Below, one piece after another: positions 15,681 to 23,816 of a DNA stretch of 64,000 nt (positions within the stretch are counted from its first letter, which is position 1; every line of letters starts with the position of its first letter). A model generated the notes under the pieces. The model was not told where the DNA came from, searched no databases, and saw only the letters and a list, made by a program, of their open reading frames with translations. The stretch is taken from positions 1-64,000 of the forward strand of contig DIMW01000001.1 of NCBI GenBank assembly GCA_002425765.1. The letters run 5' to 3'. Source of the stretch: Spirochaetaceae bacterium UBA5556 (GTDB taxonomy: Bacteria; Spirochaetota; Spirochaetia; Treponematales; Rectinemataceae). The position numbers and the translations under genes are program-made.

Positions 15681-18600
15681 TTAAAGCAGGATATCAAAGT
15701 CAAAACGATAGAGCCGAGGCCGCAATCTGTATTTTTCCAGCGTGTCGGGGCCACAAGTGGCCGTTCCAAGGCCACGCTGGGCAATATCGATATTCAGAAA
15801 AATCTCCTGGCGAGGAACAAGCTCACTATAATGGAGTGCTTTCCACATCTGGGCCGGGTCATAATGGGATGCCGAGAAATCGAATCCGTCGCCCTGGATG
15901 CGAATTCTGGCGCCACGTCCGGGGTCCGAGAACTCGACCCACCGAACATCGGTGCGATTCCCATTTTCCTGGGGAAGTATATAGGGGACATCCAGCCTGC
16001 CGACATCCATCGCATAGAGGCCTATGATGGCGCCGGCCTTTCTGTCCGAATAGCATTCCTGGGGGCCCCCGCCGTACCACTTCACGCTTTCGAACTCCCC
16101 GGGCAGAGTACATGCCAATCCGACGCGAGGAAGCTCCGGAAGCGCCGGATCGAGATCGAATGCCATGGAGGCCGATATTCTGTTTGTGCCAAAACTCCAC
16201 CTCTGCCGGAAATTTCCAACATTACGGCCCGTTCGACTCACAACCTTGTGACCTGCCCTGAGGACATCGCCATCGACAAGCTGAGAGTCGAGGCTGAAAT
16301 GGAGTTCATCCAGGCCCGCATCGAGCCATTCATACATCACCTTGTTCTGACAATAGAAAGAAAAACCCGGTTTGCTGTACTTGTCGATGAATGTTTTTAG
16401 ACCATCGTTTTCAGTTGGCACTCTCCAGAGGTTCATCACGAGTGGGGAGACCAGCCTCTCGATCCCGCCTCCTGTGAGCGATGAAAGAAAGCCTTCCCGT
16501 GAAAATACCGCCGCGTATCCCTCGTCGCCTCGGCAAACAGCCCGCACGGTATCCGGCCCCTCGATCCAGTCGATGCTCGAGGCCGGCGATTGAGTCCTTT
16601 TCCATGTTGTGGGTGTCAGCGGCAGCTGTTCCCACCCGATTCTGAATCCTTTCGGCGCCCAGCCCATGTCTTTCGCAAGGCGAAACTCGAGAAGGATGAA
16701 GGATTCGCTCGCCATCGCCTTTTCTTGGACTTCATCAGTCCAGGGAATTTGCAGATCCATATCCACACCCCCGCCTGGCGGCGTAGGGGGTAAGGCCACT
16801 GTTCCGGAAATCAGCTCAAGGCCCTCTGCCTGGATCGTCCAGCGCATATCCAGGAGGTCGAGGTTTGTAAAATCGAGCAGGTTTTCTATCCGGATCAACC
16901 CCTTCCAAGGATCAATCGCGCGCGCCGAAACAGGCTGGAAGAGCTTTGTGCATTCAGAGAGCACGGGTTTTTCGCTTCGGTCGGGGAAAACGAGCCCGTT
17001 GCATATAAAATCGCGGTCGCTTGGCTCATCGCCAAAATCGCCGCCATATTTCCAGTATTTCCTGCCAGCACTATCAAATGCGGCTATTCCCTGATCTACC
17101 CAGTCCCATATGAATCCGCCCTGGAGCCCCCGGTAGCGTCGGATGAGCGCCCAGTAATCCGCAAGGCCACCATTCGAGTTGCCCATCGCGTGGGAATATT
17201 CGCACATGATGAAAGGCCTGTTGTCCTTGGTCGTTTGGGCCCATGTCTCCACGAGATCGAGCGTGGGGTACATCGTCGAAACGATATCCGAGGCCATGTG
17301 GCCGCGCTTGAGGGATTCCTGCGTGTGCCATCCCTGGCCACGTTCGGGCCTCAGGGCCCCTTCGTAATGGATAGGCCTTGTCGGGTCGAAAGAGCGTATC
17401 CAGCCGGCCATGGCGTCGTGGTGTGGTCCGTAGCCGGATTCGTTTCCGAGCGACCACAGAATGACTGAGGGGTGATTCTTGTCCCTCAGTACCATCCTGA
17501 TGCCACGATCGAGAAAGGCAGCCGCCCACCTTGGATCGCGGCATAGCTGATCATAGAAGGCATGGCTCTCTATGTTGGCCTCGTCCACTAAATACAGCCC
17601 ATACAGATCGCAGAGGTCATACCACCGTTCATCGTTCGGGTAGTGGCTGTTGCGGACGGCATTGAAATTGTGTCGTTTCATCAGCACGATATCCTTGATC
17701 ATGTCGGCGGTGGCGAGCGTCTTGCCATGAAATTCGTCGTGTTCATGGCGGTTGACGCCCTTGATGAGCACGGCCTTGCCGTTGATGAGGAGCTGGCGGT
17801 CCCGCACCTCGATCTTTCGAAAGCCGATGTGGCATGCGACATGTTCCATGTCGGCGCCTGAGGGCGAAACAAGGCTTGCCGTCACACTGTAAAGAACCGG
17901 GTTTTCGTGGCTCCAGAGCTGGGGTGAGTGTAGCGGTATCTTGATCTCGGTTTCCCAGCCGGACACGGCGTACTGTGCCTTGACGACGCTCTCCGTCTCG
18001 GCGAGGAGGCTGTTCCCGGGACAAGGGCCATAGAGGGCGACGCGCACGCGATAGTCACCTTTATACTCTGCCACCCCGAGGCCTTCCGGCAGGCCCGAGA
18101 CTCGGTAATCGGGAAGGGCCATGCCATCCCTGACGTTTTCCCCATTGGGATCGAAGGTAAAGCCGAGGGCAATCCTTGCCGACAATAGGCCCTCCCTCAT
18201 GTTCTGTCCCAGCCCAGGCCTCAGGTCGACATCCGCCAGATAGGCAAAATCGGTCGAGTAGAGATAGACGCTTCGGTAAATTCCTCCGTACCACCATTGG
18301 TCCTGATCCTCTATGAAGCTCGAATCTGTGTAGCGGATTACCTTGAATGCCAGAATATTCTCGCCTGCGGCGAGATAGGGGCTGAGGTCGAATTCGGCAG
18401 GCAGGCGCGTATCTTTTGAAAAGCCGACATACTGTCCGTTGCAGAAGGTTTCGAGGTAGCTTTCGGCGCCGCCGACATGAAGGACAACGCGTCTTTTTGT
18501 CCAGCCATAAGGAAGCTGAAGGACACGCCGGTACAGGCCTGTCGGATTGTGCCTTGCCGGCGCCGAGGGAGGCACATTGCCGAAGGGCATCACGACGTTC

Positions 18601-18929
18601 GTGTAGTGTGGTTTGTCAAGGCCCTGCAGTGTCCAGGTTCCCGGGACATCAATCTCGCTCCATGAGGATGCATCGAAGCCCAAGGCCGCGAAATCGGGAG
18701 GGACGAAGTCTGGGCTGTCGGCGAGCGCACACAGCCATTTCCCATCGAGGGAGAGGAACCAGGGATTGGGCTGAGGTGCTTTCTCCGGCCACCGCAGCAG
18801 GGCGGCGAGCGCAGATGCCCTCGACGGGAAAGGAACAAGAGGGCTCCGCATCGGCAGGCGCGCCGAAGCGAGAAGCTCCGGCGTTTCCCATGGCTGGCCG
18901 GAATGAAACAGATCATTGCTGCATGGCAT
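15681..18929 (-). CDS. lacZ: LacZ-type beta-galactosidase, glycoside hydrolase family 2
   Basis: This is a large GH2 beta-galactosidase of 1082 aa, close to E. coli LacZ in size and layout: jelly-roll, Ig-like domain, TIM barrel, second Ig-like domain, and a C-terminal super-sandwich (beta-gal small chain, from about residue 800). The acid/base E497 is in SLGNESGYG and the nucleophile E577 in CEYSHAMGNS. The barrel entry GVNRHEHDEFHG is also typical. It lacks a signal peptide. GGAGGG precedes the ATG. It is the last gene of a minus-strand operon with a binding protein and two permeases, all under the LacI-type regulator at 22152. The imported sugar is therefore probably a beta-galactoside. 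Confidence 0.96.
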   Translation of the reverse strand: MPCSNDLFHSGQPWETPELLASARLPMRSPLVPFPSRASALAALLRWPEKAPQPNPWFLSLDGKWLCALADSPDFVPPDFAALGFDASSWSEIDVPGTWTLQGLDKPHYTNVVMPFGNVPPSAPARHNPTGLYRRVLQLPYGWTKRRVVLHVGGAESYLETFCNGQYVGFSKDTRLPAEFDLSPYLAAGENILAFKVIRYTDSSFIEDQDQWWYGGIYRSVYLYSTDFAYLADVDLRPGLGQNMREGLLSARIALGFTFDPNGENVRDGMALPDYRVSGLPEGLGVAEYKGDYRVRVALYGPCPGNSLLAETESVVKAQYAVSGWETEIKIPLHSPQLWSHENPVLYSVTASLVSPSGADMEHVACHIGFRKIEVRDRQLLINGKAVLIKGVNRHEHDEFHGKTLATADMIKDIVLMKRHNFNAVRNSHYPNDERWYDLCDLYGLYLVDEANIESHAFYDQLCRDPRWAAAFLDRGIRMVLRDKNHPSVILWSLGNESGYGPHHDAMAGWIRSFDPTRPIHYEGALRPERGQGWHTQESLKRGHMASDIVSTMYPTLDLVETWAQTTKDNRPFIMCEYSHAMGNSNGGLADYWALIRRYRGLQGGFIWDWVDQGIAAFDSAGRKYWKYGGDFGDEPSDRDFICNGLVFPDRSEKPVLSECTKLFQPVSARAIDPWKGLIRIENLLDFTNLDLLDMRWTIQAEGLELISGTVALPPTPPGGGVDMDLQIPWTDEVQEKAMASESFILLEFRLAKDMGWAPKGFRIGWEQLPLTPTTWKRTQSPASSIDWIEGPDTVRAVCRGDEGYAAVFSREGFLSSLTGGGIERLVSPLVMNLWRVPTENDGLKTFIDKYSKPGFSFYCQNKVMYEWLDAGLDELHFSLDSQLVDGDVLRAGHKVVSRTGRNVGNFRQRWSFGTNRISASMAFDLDPALPELPRVGLACTLPGEFESVKWYGGGPQECYSDRKAGAIIGLYAMDVGRLDVPYILPQENGNRTDVRWVEFSDPGRGARIRIQGDGFDFSASHYDPAQMWKALHYSELVPRQEIFLNIDIAQRGLGTATCGPDTLEKYRLRPRLYRFDFDILL

Positions 18930-18959
18930 GTTGGCTCTTCCCTCCTCAGGTTTCTCGCC

Positions 18960-19784
18960 TCAGCCTTTCACCGAACCGAGGAGTCCTGACACAAATTCTT
19001 TCTGCATTGCGAGATAGAGTACGAGAACAGGCACGATGGAAATACCGACGATAATCATGACGGCTCCGTACTCGATCGTATATGCCCTCATCATCGAGGA
19101 TATCGCGATGGGCAATGTCTTTTTCTCTTCAGATAAAATAGTCATGAGGGGCCACAGGTAACTGTTCCACTGTGAGAGAAACATGTAGATTCCCGCGGAT
19201 ACGAAACTCGCCTTCATGGAGGGAACTACGATCCGGAAGAAGATGTATATTTCTCTGGCCCCGTCGATGCGGGCGGCTTCCATTATTTCGGTTGGAAACA
19301 TCTGGAAATTCTGCCGCATGAAGAAGATGATGAAGGGGGACATGAGCGCCGGCAGAATGATGGCGGCGTGGGTGTTGAGCAGTCTCAGCGACGACATGAG
19401 TTTGAAAAGGGGTATGACCAGAGCAATCTGGGGCATCATCAGGGACAGCATGAAGACCGAGAACACTTTTTCGCGCGCGTTCGACCTGTATTTCTCAAAA
19501 CCGAAGGCGGCGAGGGAATTGACGAGCACCCCCAGAAGCACCGTCAGGGTCGCGATCTTGAGTGAGTTCAGAAAATAGACCGGCAGGTTATAGTTTTTGA
19601 TTGCCTTGTTCCAGTTCAGCGGGAATTCCTTCCCCGGAATGACGACTCCTGCGACGACGGCATTGGGGTTGAGCGTCGTCCCTATCAGCATCCAGAAAAA
19701 GGGAAAGAGGCTCACGATGACGATCGCGGCGAGAAAAATCCATACCAGGAGTCTGGAAAACGTAAAACGCCTCGCCACCGTCAT
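18960..19784 (-). CDS. Sugar ABC transporter permease (MalG type)
   Basis: This 274-aa inner-membrane channel subunit has six helices, the first being LLVWIFLAAIVIVSLFPFFW, and the coupling motif EAARIDGAREIYIFFRIVVP. The open frame extends upstream to 19955, but the real start is ATG 19784: it overlaps the stop of the previous permease by one base (TAATG) and GGAGGG lies just upstream. It ends 30 bases before lacZ. It works with the product of 19784-20668 and the binding protein of 20751-22037. Confidence 0.93.
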   Translation of the reverse strand: MTVARRFTFSRLLVWIFLAAIVIVSLFPFFWMLIGTTLNPNAVVAGVVIPGKEFPLNWNKAIKNYNLPVYFLNSLKIATLTVLLGVLVNSLAAFGFEKYRSNAREKVFSVFMLSLMMPQIALVIPLFKLMSSLRLLNTHAAIILPALMSPFIIFFMRQNFQMFPTEIMEAARIDGAREIYIFFRIVVPSMKASFVSAGIYMFLSQWNSYLWPLMTILSEEKKTLPIAISSMMRAYTIEYGAVMIIVGISIVPVLVLYLAMQKEFVSGLLGSVKG

Positions 19785-20668
19785 TAGTCCCTCCTGCCCA
19801 GTAGTTTCATCTGGGTGAAAGCAAAGCCGGCCGTGATAATGACGACAATGTATGACAGAGCCGCGGCGTATCCGAAGTCCGAATTGAGAACAAAAGCCTG
19901 GCGGTAGATATAGAGCGCCGCTGTCATCGTCGCATTGGCCGGCCCCCCTTCCCATGTCAGTACATTGGGTTCGTCGAGAAGCTGCATCGTCCCGCTTATG
20001 CTTGTCACCAGCGAGAACAGAATGACCGGACGAAGCAGGGGCATGGTTATGCGGAAGAATTGTTGCCGTTTGTTCGCCCCGTCAACTTCCGCGGCCTCGA
20101 AGATTTCGTTGCTGATGTTCTGCATGCCCACGATGAAAAACACCATGTTGTAGCCCGTCCATCTCCACGTGAGGGCAATCATGATCGTGGCCCTCGCCCA
20201 GCCGGGATCATTGAGCCAGCCGATAGGACTCTGGATGAGCTCCAGTTTCATCAAGAGATTATTGAGGAGGCCGTTTGTCTGAAAGAGCATTCTGAAGAGC
20301 ACCGAATACGCCACAAGGGATGTCACGCAGGGAAGAAAGAAAATGGTCCTGAGTGTCCCGCGACCACGCCTGACCTGGTTGAGGATGGCGGCCAGCACGA
20401 GGGCCAGCATGATCATGATCGGAATTTGGATGCCCATGAAAAGAAAGTTGTGGCCAAGCGATTGCCAGAATATCTTGTCATTGAGCATGCGCGCGAAATT
20501 GCCGAGCCCGATATAGGTGGTGCGCATGCCTTGCCATTTGCGGGTGACCATGTTCAGTGAAGAAAGAATCGGATATAGGTTGAAGCTCGTATAGAGAATG
20601 ATGGCCGGAGCGATCATGAGCCATCCTATTCTATTCAGGTATCGCGCGGAAGCTCCAGTTTTGTTCAC
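19784..20668 (-). CDS. Sugar ABC transporter permease (MalF type)
   Basis: This channel subunit, 294 aa from the GTG at 20668, is chosen because AGGAGAGG lies just upstream and the protein then begins with a short basic lead into helix 1 (IGWLMIAPAIILYTSFNLYPI). The coupling motif EAAEVDGANKRQQFFRITMP is complete. The length is normal. The frame is open back to 20794, but that part does not resemble a permease. It follows the binding-protein gene by about 80 bases and overlaps the next permease start by one base. Confidence 0.92.
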   Translation of the reverse strand: MNKTGASARYLNRIGWLMIAPAIILYTSFNLYPILSSLNMVTRKWQGMRTTYIGLGNFARMLNDKIFWQSLGHNFLFMGIQIPIMIMLALVLAAILNQVRRGRGTLRTIFFLPCVTSLVAYSVLFRMLFQTNGLLNNLLMKLELIQSPIGWLNDPGWARATIMIALTWRWTGYNMVFFIVGMQNISNEIFEAAEVDGANKRQQFFRITMPLLRPVILFSLVTSISGTMQLLDEPNVLTWEGGPANATMTAALYIYRQAFVLNSDFGYAAALSYIVVIITAGFAFTQMKLLGRRD

Positions 20669-20750
20669 TTTGCCTCTCCTGACAAGCGCTGCAGTTCCGT
20701 ATCCCGGGCGGGAGGAACTGCAGCCTTTGGTGATTGTCCGGATGATGCTG

Positions 20751-22037
20751 TTATCGTCCGGTAACCTGCTTGTATTCCGCTTCGGCGTGGGCAATCGTGT
20801 CGCCCACTGTCTTCAGTTCCCCCTTGAACATGAGAAGTATCGCGTTTTTCACCGCGTCGCGCATCGCAACATAGTTGGGAGTATAGAGAAGCGTAGGTAC
20901 GTTCTCCATCCAGGCAGCAAAATCCTTGTAGACTGGCTGCTGTTTGTAGAAGAACTCGTCCGGCGCCGTATAGTTGGAACCTGAGCGGCTTGGCAGGTAG
21001 GTGCCCATCGCCCCTGCGCCCTTGAGGATCGTGTTGTAGAAATTGAGGGCATCGGGAGTGCTGCTCGCCCACACGGACTTCAGGAAATCGATGGCCACGG
21101 CCTTATTCTTGCTGGAAGAGAAGACGTACCAGCTTGAACCGCCGTTGTTGCTCGCGTTTCTGGCACCCTCCACACCTTCAATTCGCGGTGTCGGTACCGC
21201 CATCCACTTGCCCGCATTCCCTGGTTGCGATTTCAGCGTTCCTATTATCCAGATGGCGTTGAGAAGACCGACGGTTTCTCCGTTGTTGAACGCCGAGACC
21301 CAGTTGTTCCAGCCTTCGGCGTTGTACAGCAGACCCTTGTCGTTCAGTTCCTTGAGGATGGCGAGGGATTTTTCCATTGCCGGAGTTCGGAGATTGAGGC
21401 TACCATCCTTATTGAAGAACTGAGTACCCGTGGATTGCACCATTATTCTGAGCGTGTCGAAGCTTGTCGTATCGTAGGCGAGAAGGGGCTTTCCTCCCTT
21501 GGCCTTGATCGCGGCACCCAGATTGATGACATCCTGCCAGGTCATGTTTTTCTGGTAGCTGTCGGGGTTGAGGCCGGCGGCCTTGATATAATCGGCCCGA
21601 AGCCAGAGACCCGTGGAGCCTGTATCGAAGGGTATGCCGTATATCTTGTTGCCTTCAGTCATCGGTCCCTGCTTGTATACCGCGAATTTCGAATAATCGA
21701 CACCCGCTGCCTTGAGATCGACAAAGGCATTGGGATAATTGAGGATGAATTTCTCGATGACATAGTCCTGGAAGAGCGCGATATCCGGCAGCCCCGCGCC
21801 TCCCGCCTGCAGGCCCGCTTCGATTTTGCCCTCGATATTCTCGGGTACATCGAGTATTTGGATTTTCACTTCGGGATGCGACTTATTGTAGACGGCCGCC
21901 GCTTCCTTCATCGAATAGCCGTTGAAGTTTGGATCCCAGCACCATACCGTGATTGTCTTTGCGTCAGCCGCCGAAAGACTCGGCACGATGACGAAGAGAA
22001 CTGCAATAGCCATCAAAGCAAATAGAGCACGTTTCAT
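20751..22037 (-). CDS. Sugar ABC transporter substrate-binding protein (family 1)
   Basis: This 428-aa periplasmic binding protein begins with a clear signal peptide (RALFALMAIAVLFVIVPSL, cleaved after LSAADA) and no lipobox. The mature chain shows family-1 patterns: ITVWCWDPNFNGYSMKEAA, VKIQILDVP, LPDIALFQDYV and a C-lobe with SSSKNKAVAIDFLKSVW. The frame is open far upstream, but ATG 22037 has AAGGAGG 7 bases before it and a promoter and operator lie just upstream, so it is the first gene of the operon. The partners are the two permeases that follow; no ATPase is encoded here. The ligand is likely a beta-galactoside, inferred from lacZ in the same operon. Confidence 0.93.
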   Translation of the reverse strand: MKRALFALMAIAVLFVIVPSLSAADAKTITVWCWDPNFNGYSMKEAAAVYNKSHPEVKIQILDVPENIEGKIEAGLQAGGAGLPDIALFQDYVIEKFILNYPNAFVDLKAAGVDYSKFAVYKQGPMTEGNKIYGIPFDTGSTGLWLRADYIKAAGLNPDSYQKNMTWQDVINLGAAIKAKGGKPLLAYDTTSFDTLRIMVQSTGTQFFNKDGSLNLRTPAMEKSLAILKELNDKGLLYNAEGWNNWVSAFNNGETVGLLNAIWIIGTLKSQPGNAGKWMAVPTPRIEGVEGARNASNNGGSSWYVFSSSKNKAVAIDFLKSVWASSTPDALNFYNTILKGAGAMGTYLPSRSGSNYTAPDEFFYKQQPVYKDFAAWMENVPTLLYTPNYVAMRDAVKNAILLMFKGELKTVGDTIAHAEAEYKQVTGR

Positions 22038-22076
22038 GAAAGACACCTCCTTATCATTTGGGAAATCGAGCACTTT

Positions 22077-22130
22077 ACTAAAACGTTTAAGTGCTGATAA
22101 AATTCTACCATTGAAATTTTGACCTGTCAA
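22077..22130 (-). promoter_or_regulatory. Promoter and LacI-type operator of the galactoside operon
   Basis: Read leftward, TTGACA (22125-22130) lies 17 bases from TAGAAT (22102-22107), a near-consensus sigma-70 promoter for the binding-protein operon. Just downstream of the predicted start point is ACTAAAACGTTTAAGT (22077-22092). It is a 16-base palindrome with one mismatched pair and a central CG, the usual form of LacI-family operators. The divergent LacI gene at 22152 is the likely binder. Confidence 0.7.
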
Positions 22131-22151
22131 CGAAAAAAGGAGCAGCGCCAG

Positions 22152-23204
22152 ATGAAGGGCAAAAAAGTCACCATACAGGATGTGGCGAGACACGCGGGGG
22201 TCTCTATTGCCACGGTCTCGTTTGTACTCAACAAGAAGGGCAGTCAGATGGCCATTCCCCCGGAAACAAGAGAACGTGTTCTGCGCGTGGTACAGGAGCT
22301 GAAGTATGTTCCCAATGCGGCGGGCCGGCATCTGGCGAGCGGCAAGAGCCATACGATCGCCTTCGTTCTTCCTTCTGCCATCCACCTCCGCGTCGACGCC
22401 TTCATCCCGCAGATTCTGTCAAGCCTCAATGAAGTCTGCCACCAGAATGGGTTCAAGCTTCTCGTCTATGCGATCGAGGATCCCTCGAGGCCGGACGCCT
22501 ACATGAGCATGGTTCAGGAAAACTCCATAGATGGCCTTTTCATCCTGAACCCGAGGGAAGACGAGAACCAGATAAACGCGCTTATCGATGCGGATTTTCC
22601 TGTCATTGTGGGACCGGGATGGCAGAATCCCAAGGCGTGCGGCGTCGGCTTCAGCAATCACCTCGCTGCGATGAAGGCCACGGAACACCTGCTCTCTGAG
22701 GGGCACCGGCGGATCGCCTGTATAAATTACGGCCCGGAGAATTATCTCACCGCGGCCAGCAGGTACAGGGGATATTGTGATGCGCTGACTCAGGCGGGGC
22801 TCCCGATCGACGAAAATCTCGTCGCATGGGCCGACTTCAGTCATGAGAGCGGGTATCGCTCCGCCCTTAGGCTTCTGGAGAGGAATAGTGATTTTACCGC
22901 GATTTTCACAGGCAACGATACGGTGGCGATTGGCGTGATGGCCGCGCTCCACGATAGAGGCAGGGAAATTCCACGCGATATCTCGATAATCGGCATAGAC
23001 GATATTCCGCCCTCGAAGTTTCTCAGTCCTCCCTTGACCACAATTCATGTGGATGGCGCCGGATATGGCAGGCTGGCAGGGGAAATGCTCATTTCCCTCG
23101 TAAATGGAATAAGGCCCCAGCCTGATCGTGTTTATCTGCCGACCGACCTGATGATTCGCTCCTCTACCGCGGGCCCACGGACAAGGCTATCGGTCTTCGG
23201 ATGA
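22152..23204 (+). CDS. LacI family transcriptional regulator
   Basis: This is a DNA-binding sugar-responsive repressor. Residues 1-55 hold the LacI helix-turn-helix and hinge (VTIQDVARHAGVSIATVSFVLN, ... YVPNAAGRHLASGKS), followed by a periplasmic-binding-protein-like effector domain with the family stretches GLFILNPRE, HLLSEGHRRIACI, FTGNDTVAIGVMAAL and DISIIGIDDIPPSKFLSPPLTTI. The length is 350 aa, normal for the family. ATG 22152 has AAGGAG upstream; the frame opens slightly earlier at 22119. The gene is divergent from the galactoside import and lacZ operon, and the operator at 22077-22092 lies in the shared region. Confidence 0.95.
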   Translation: MKGKKVTIQDVARHAGVSIATVSFVLNKKGSQMAIPPETRERVLRVVQELKYVPNAAGRHLASGKSHTIAFVLPSAIHLRVDAFIPQILSSLNEVCHQNGFKLLVYAIEDPSRPDAYMSMVQENSIDGLFILNPREDENQINALIDADFPVIVGPGWQNPKACGVGFSNHLAAMKATEHLLSEGHRRIACINYGPENYLTAASRYRGYCDALTQAGLPIDENLVAWADFSHESGYRSALRLLERNSDFTAIFTGNDTVAIGVMAALHDRGREIPRDISIIGIDDIPPSKFLSPPLTTIHVDGAGYGRLAGEMLISLVNGIRPQPDRVYLPTDLMIRSSTAGPRTRLSVFG

Positions 23205-23236
23205 GAAGAATATCTATAAAAAACGGGTTGTTCAGC

Positions 23237-23283
23237 TTGTCAAAAATATAAGTTTTCTTTATTATTTAATCATCTTATATTTT
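23237..23283 (+). promoter_or_regulatory. Promoter flanked by a perfect long inverted repeat (MarR operator candidate)
   Basis: TTGTCA (23237-23242), 17 bases, TATTAT (23260-23265) is a good sigma-70 promoter for the MarR-exporter operon. AAAATATAAG (23243-23252) and CTTATATTTT (23274-23283) form a perfect 10+10-base inverted repeat that brackets the -10 box. Binding to both arms would block the promoter, and the MarR protein encoded just downstream is the obvious candidate. Confidence 0.6.
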
Positions 23284-23294
23284 AAAAGGCGTCG

Positions 23295-23816
23295 ATGATG
23301 AAAGAACACGTTGAATTTGAAAATGCGCTCAAGGAGTGGATAGGCCAGGTCATGCAGCTCTCGATGAAGGATTTTATCGAGTATTCCGCGGAAACCCGGC
23401 TCTCCATGCCTCAGATCGCCATGCTTGTCCGGCTGAATGACAGAAAGCACTGCGCGGTGACGGAACTGGGCGAGGAATTCGGGGTGAGCGGCGCCGCCGC
23501 GAGCCAGATGGTGGAGAAACTTGTTCAGATGGGCTTGTTGGAGCGCGTGGAGGACGCGAACGACCGGCGCGTACGGCGGCTCCTCCTCACCCCGAAAGGC
23601 AAGACCATCGTAGAGCGGAACTTTGAAGCGCGGCAGGGGTGGATAAAGGGTTTCTGCGCTACGGTCACTCCGGAGTTCGCCCGAAACGCGGCTCATATGT
23701 TCAGGGAACTCATGGATGCCGCCCAACGCTTTGAGGCAGGAGAACGTTTTGAGTCTCAACATCATCCATGCCAGGACGCAAGGCGAGCGGCCAGACCGCA
23801 TCCAAGGAGCGTCTGA
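23295..23816 (+). CDS. MarR family transcriptional regulator
   Basis: This 173-aa winged-helix regulator is of the MarR family. The DNA-binding core lies at about residues 45-105 (TELGEEFGVSGAAASQMVEKLVQMGLLERVEDANDRRVRRLLLTPKG), including the DxRxxR wing typical of the family. MarR proteins usually repress a nearby exporter gene and let go when they bind a small ligand. That fits here, because the exporter genes follow with a one-base overlap (TGATG). AAAAGG precedes the start; an alternative Met is the next codon. The C-terminal ~25 residues are basic and poorly structured. Confidence 0.92.
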   Translation: MMKEHVEFENALKEWIGQVMQLSMKDFIEYSAETRLSMPQIAMLVRLNDRKHCAVTELGEEFGVSGAAASQMVEKLVQMGLLERVEDANDRRVRRLLLTPKGKTIVERNFEARQGWIKGFCATVTPEFARNAAHMFRELMDAAQRFEAGERFESQHHPCQDARRAARPHPRSV

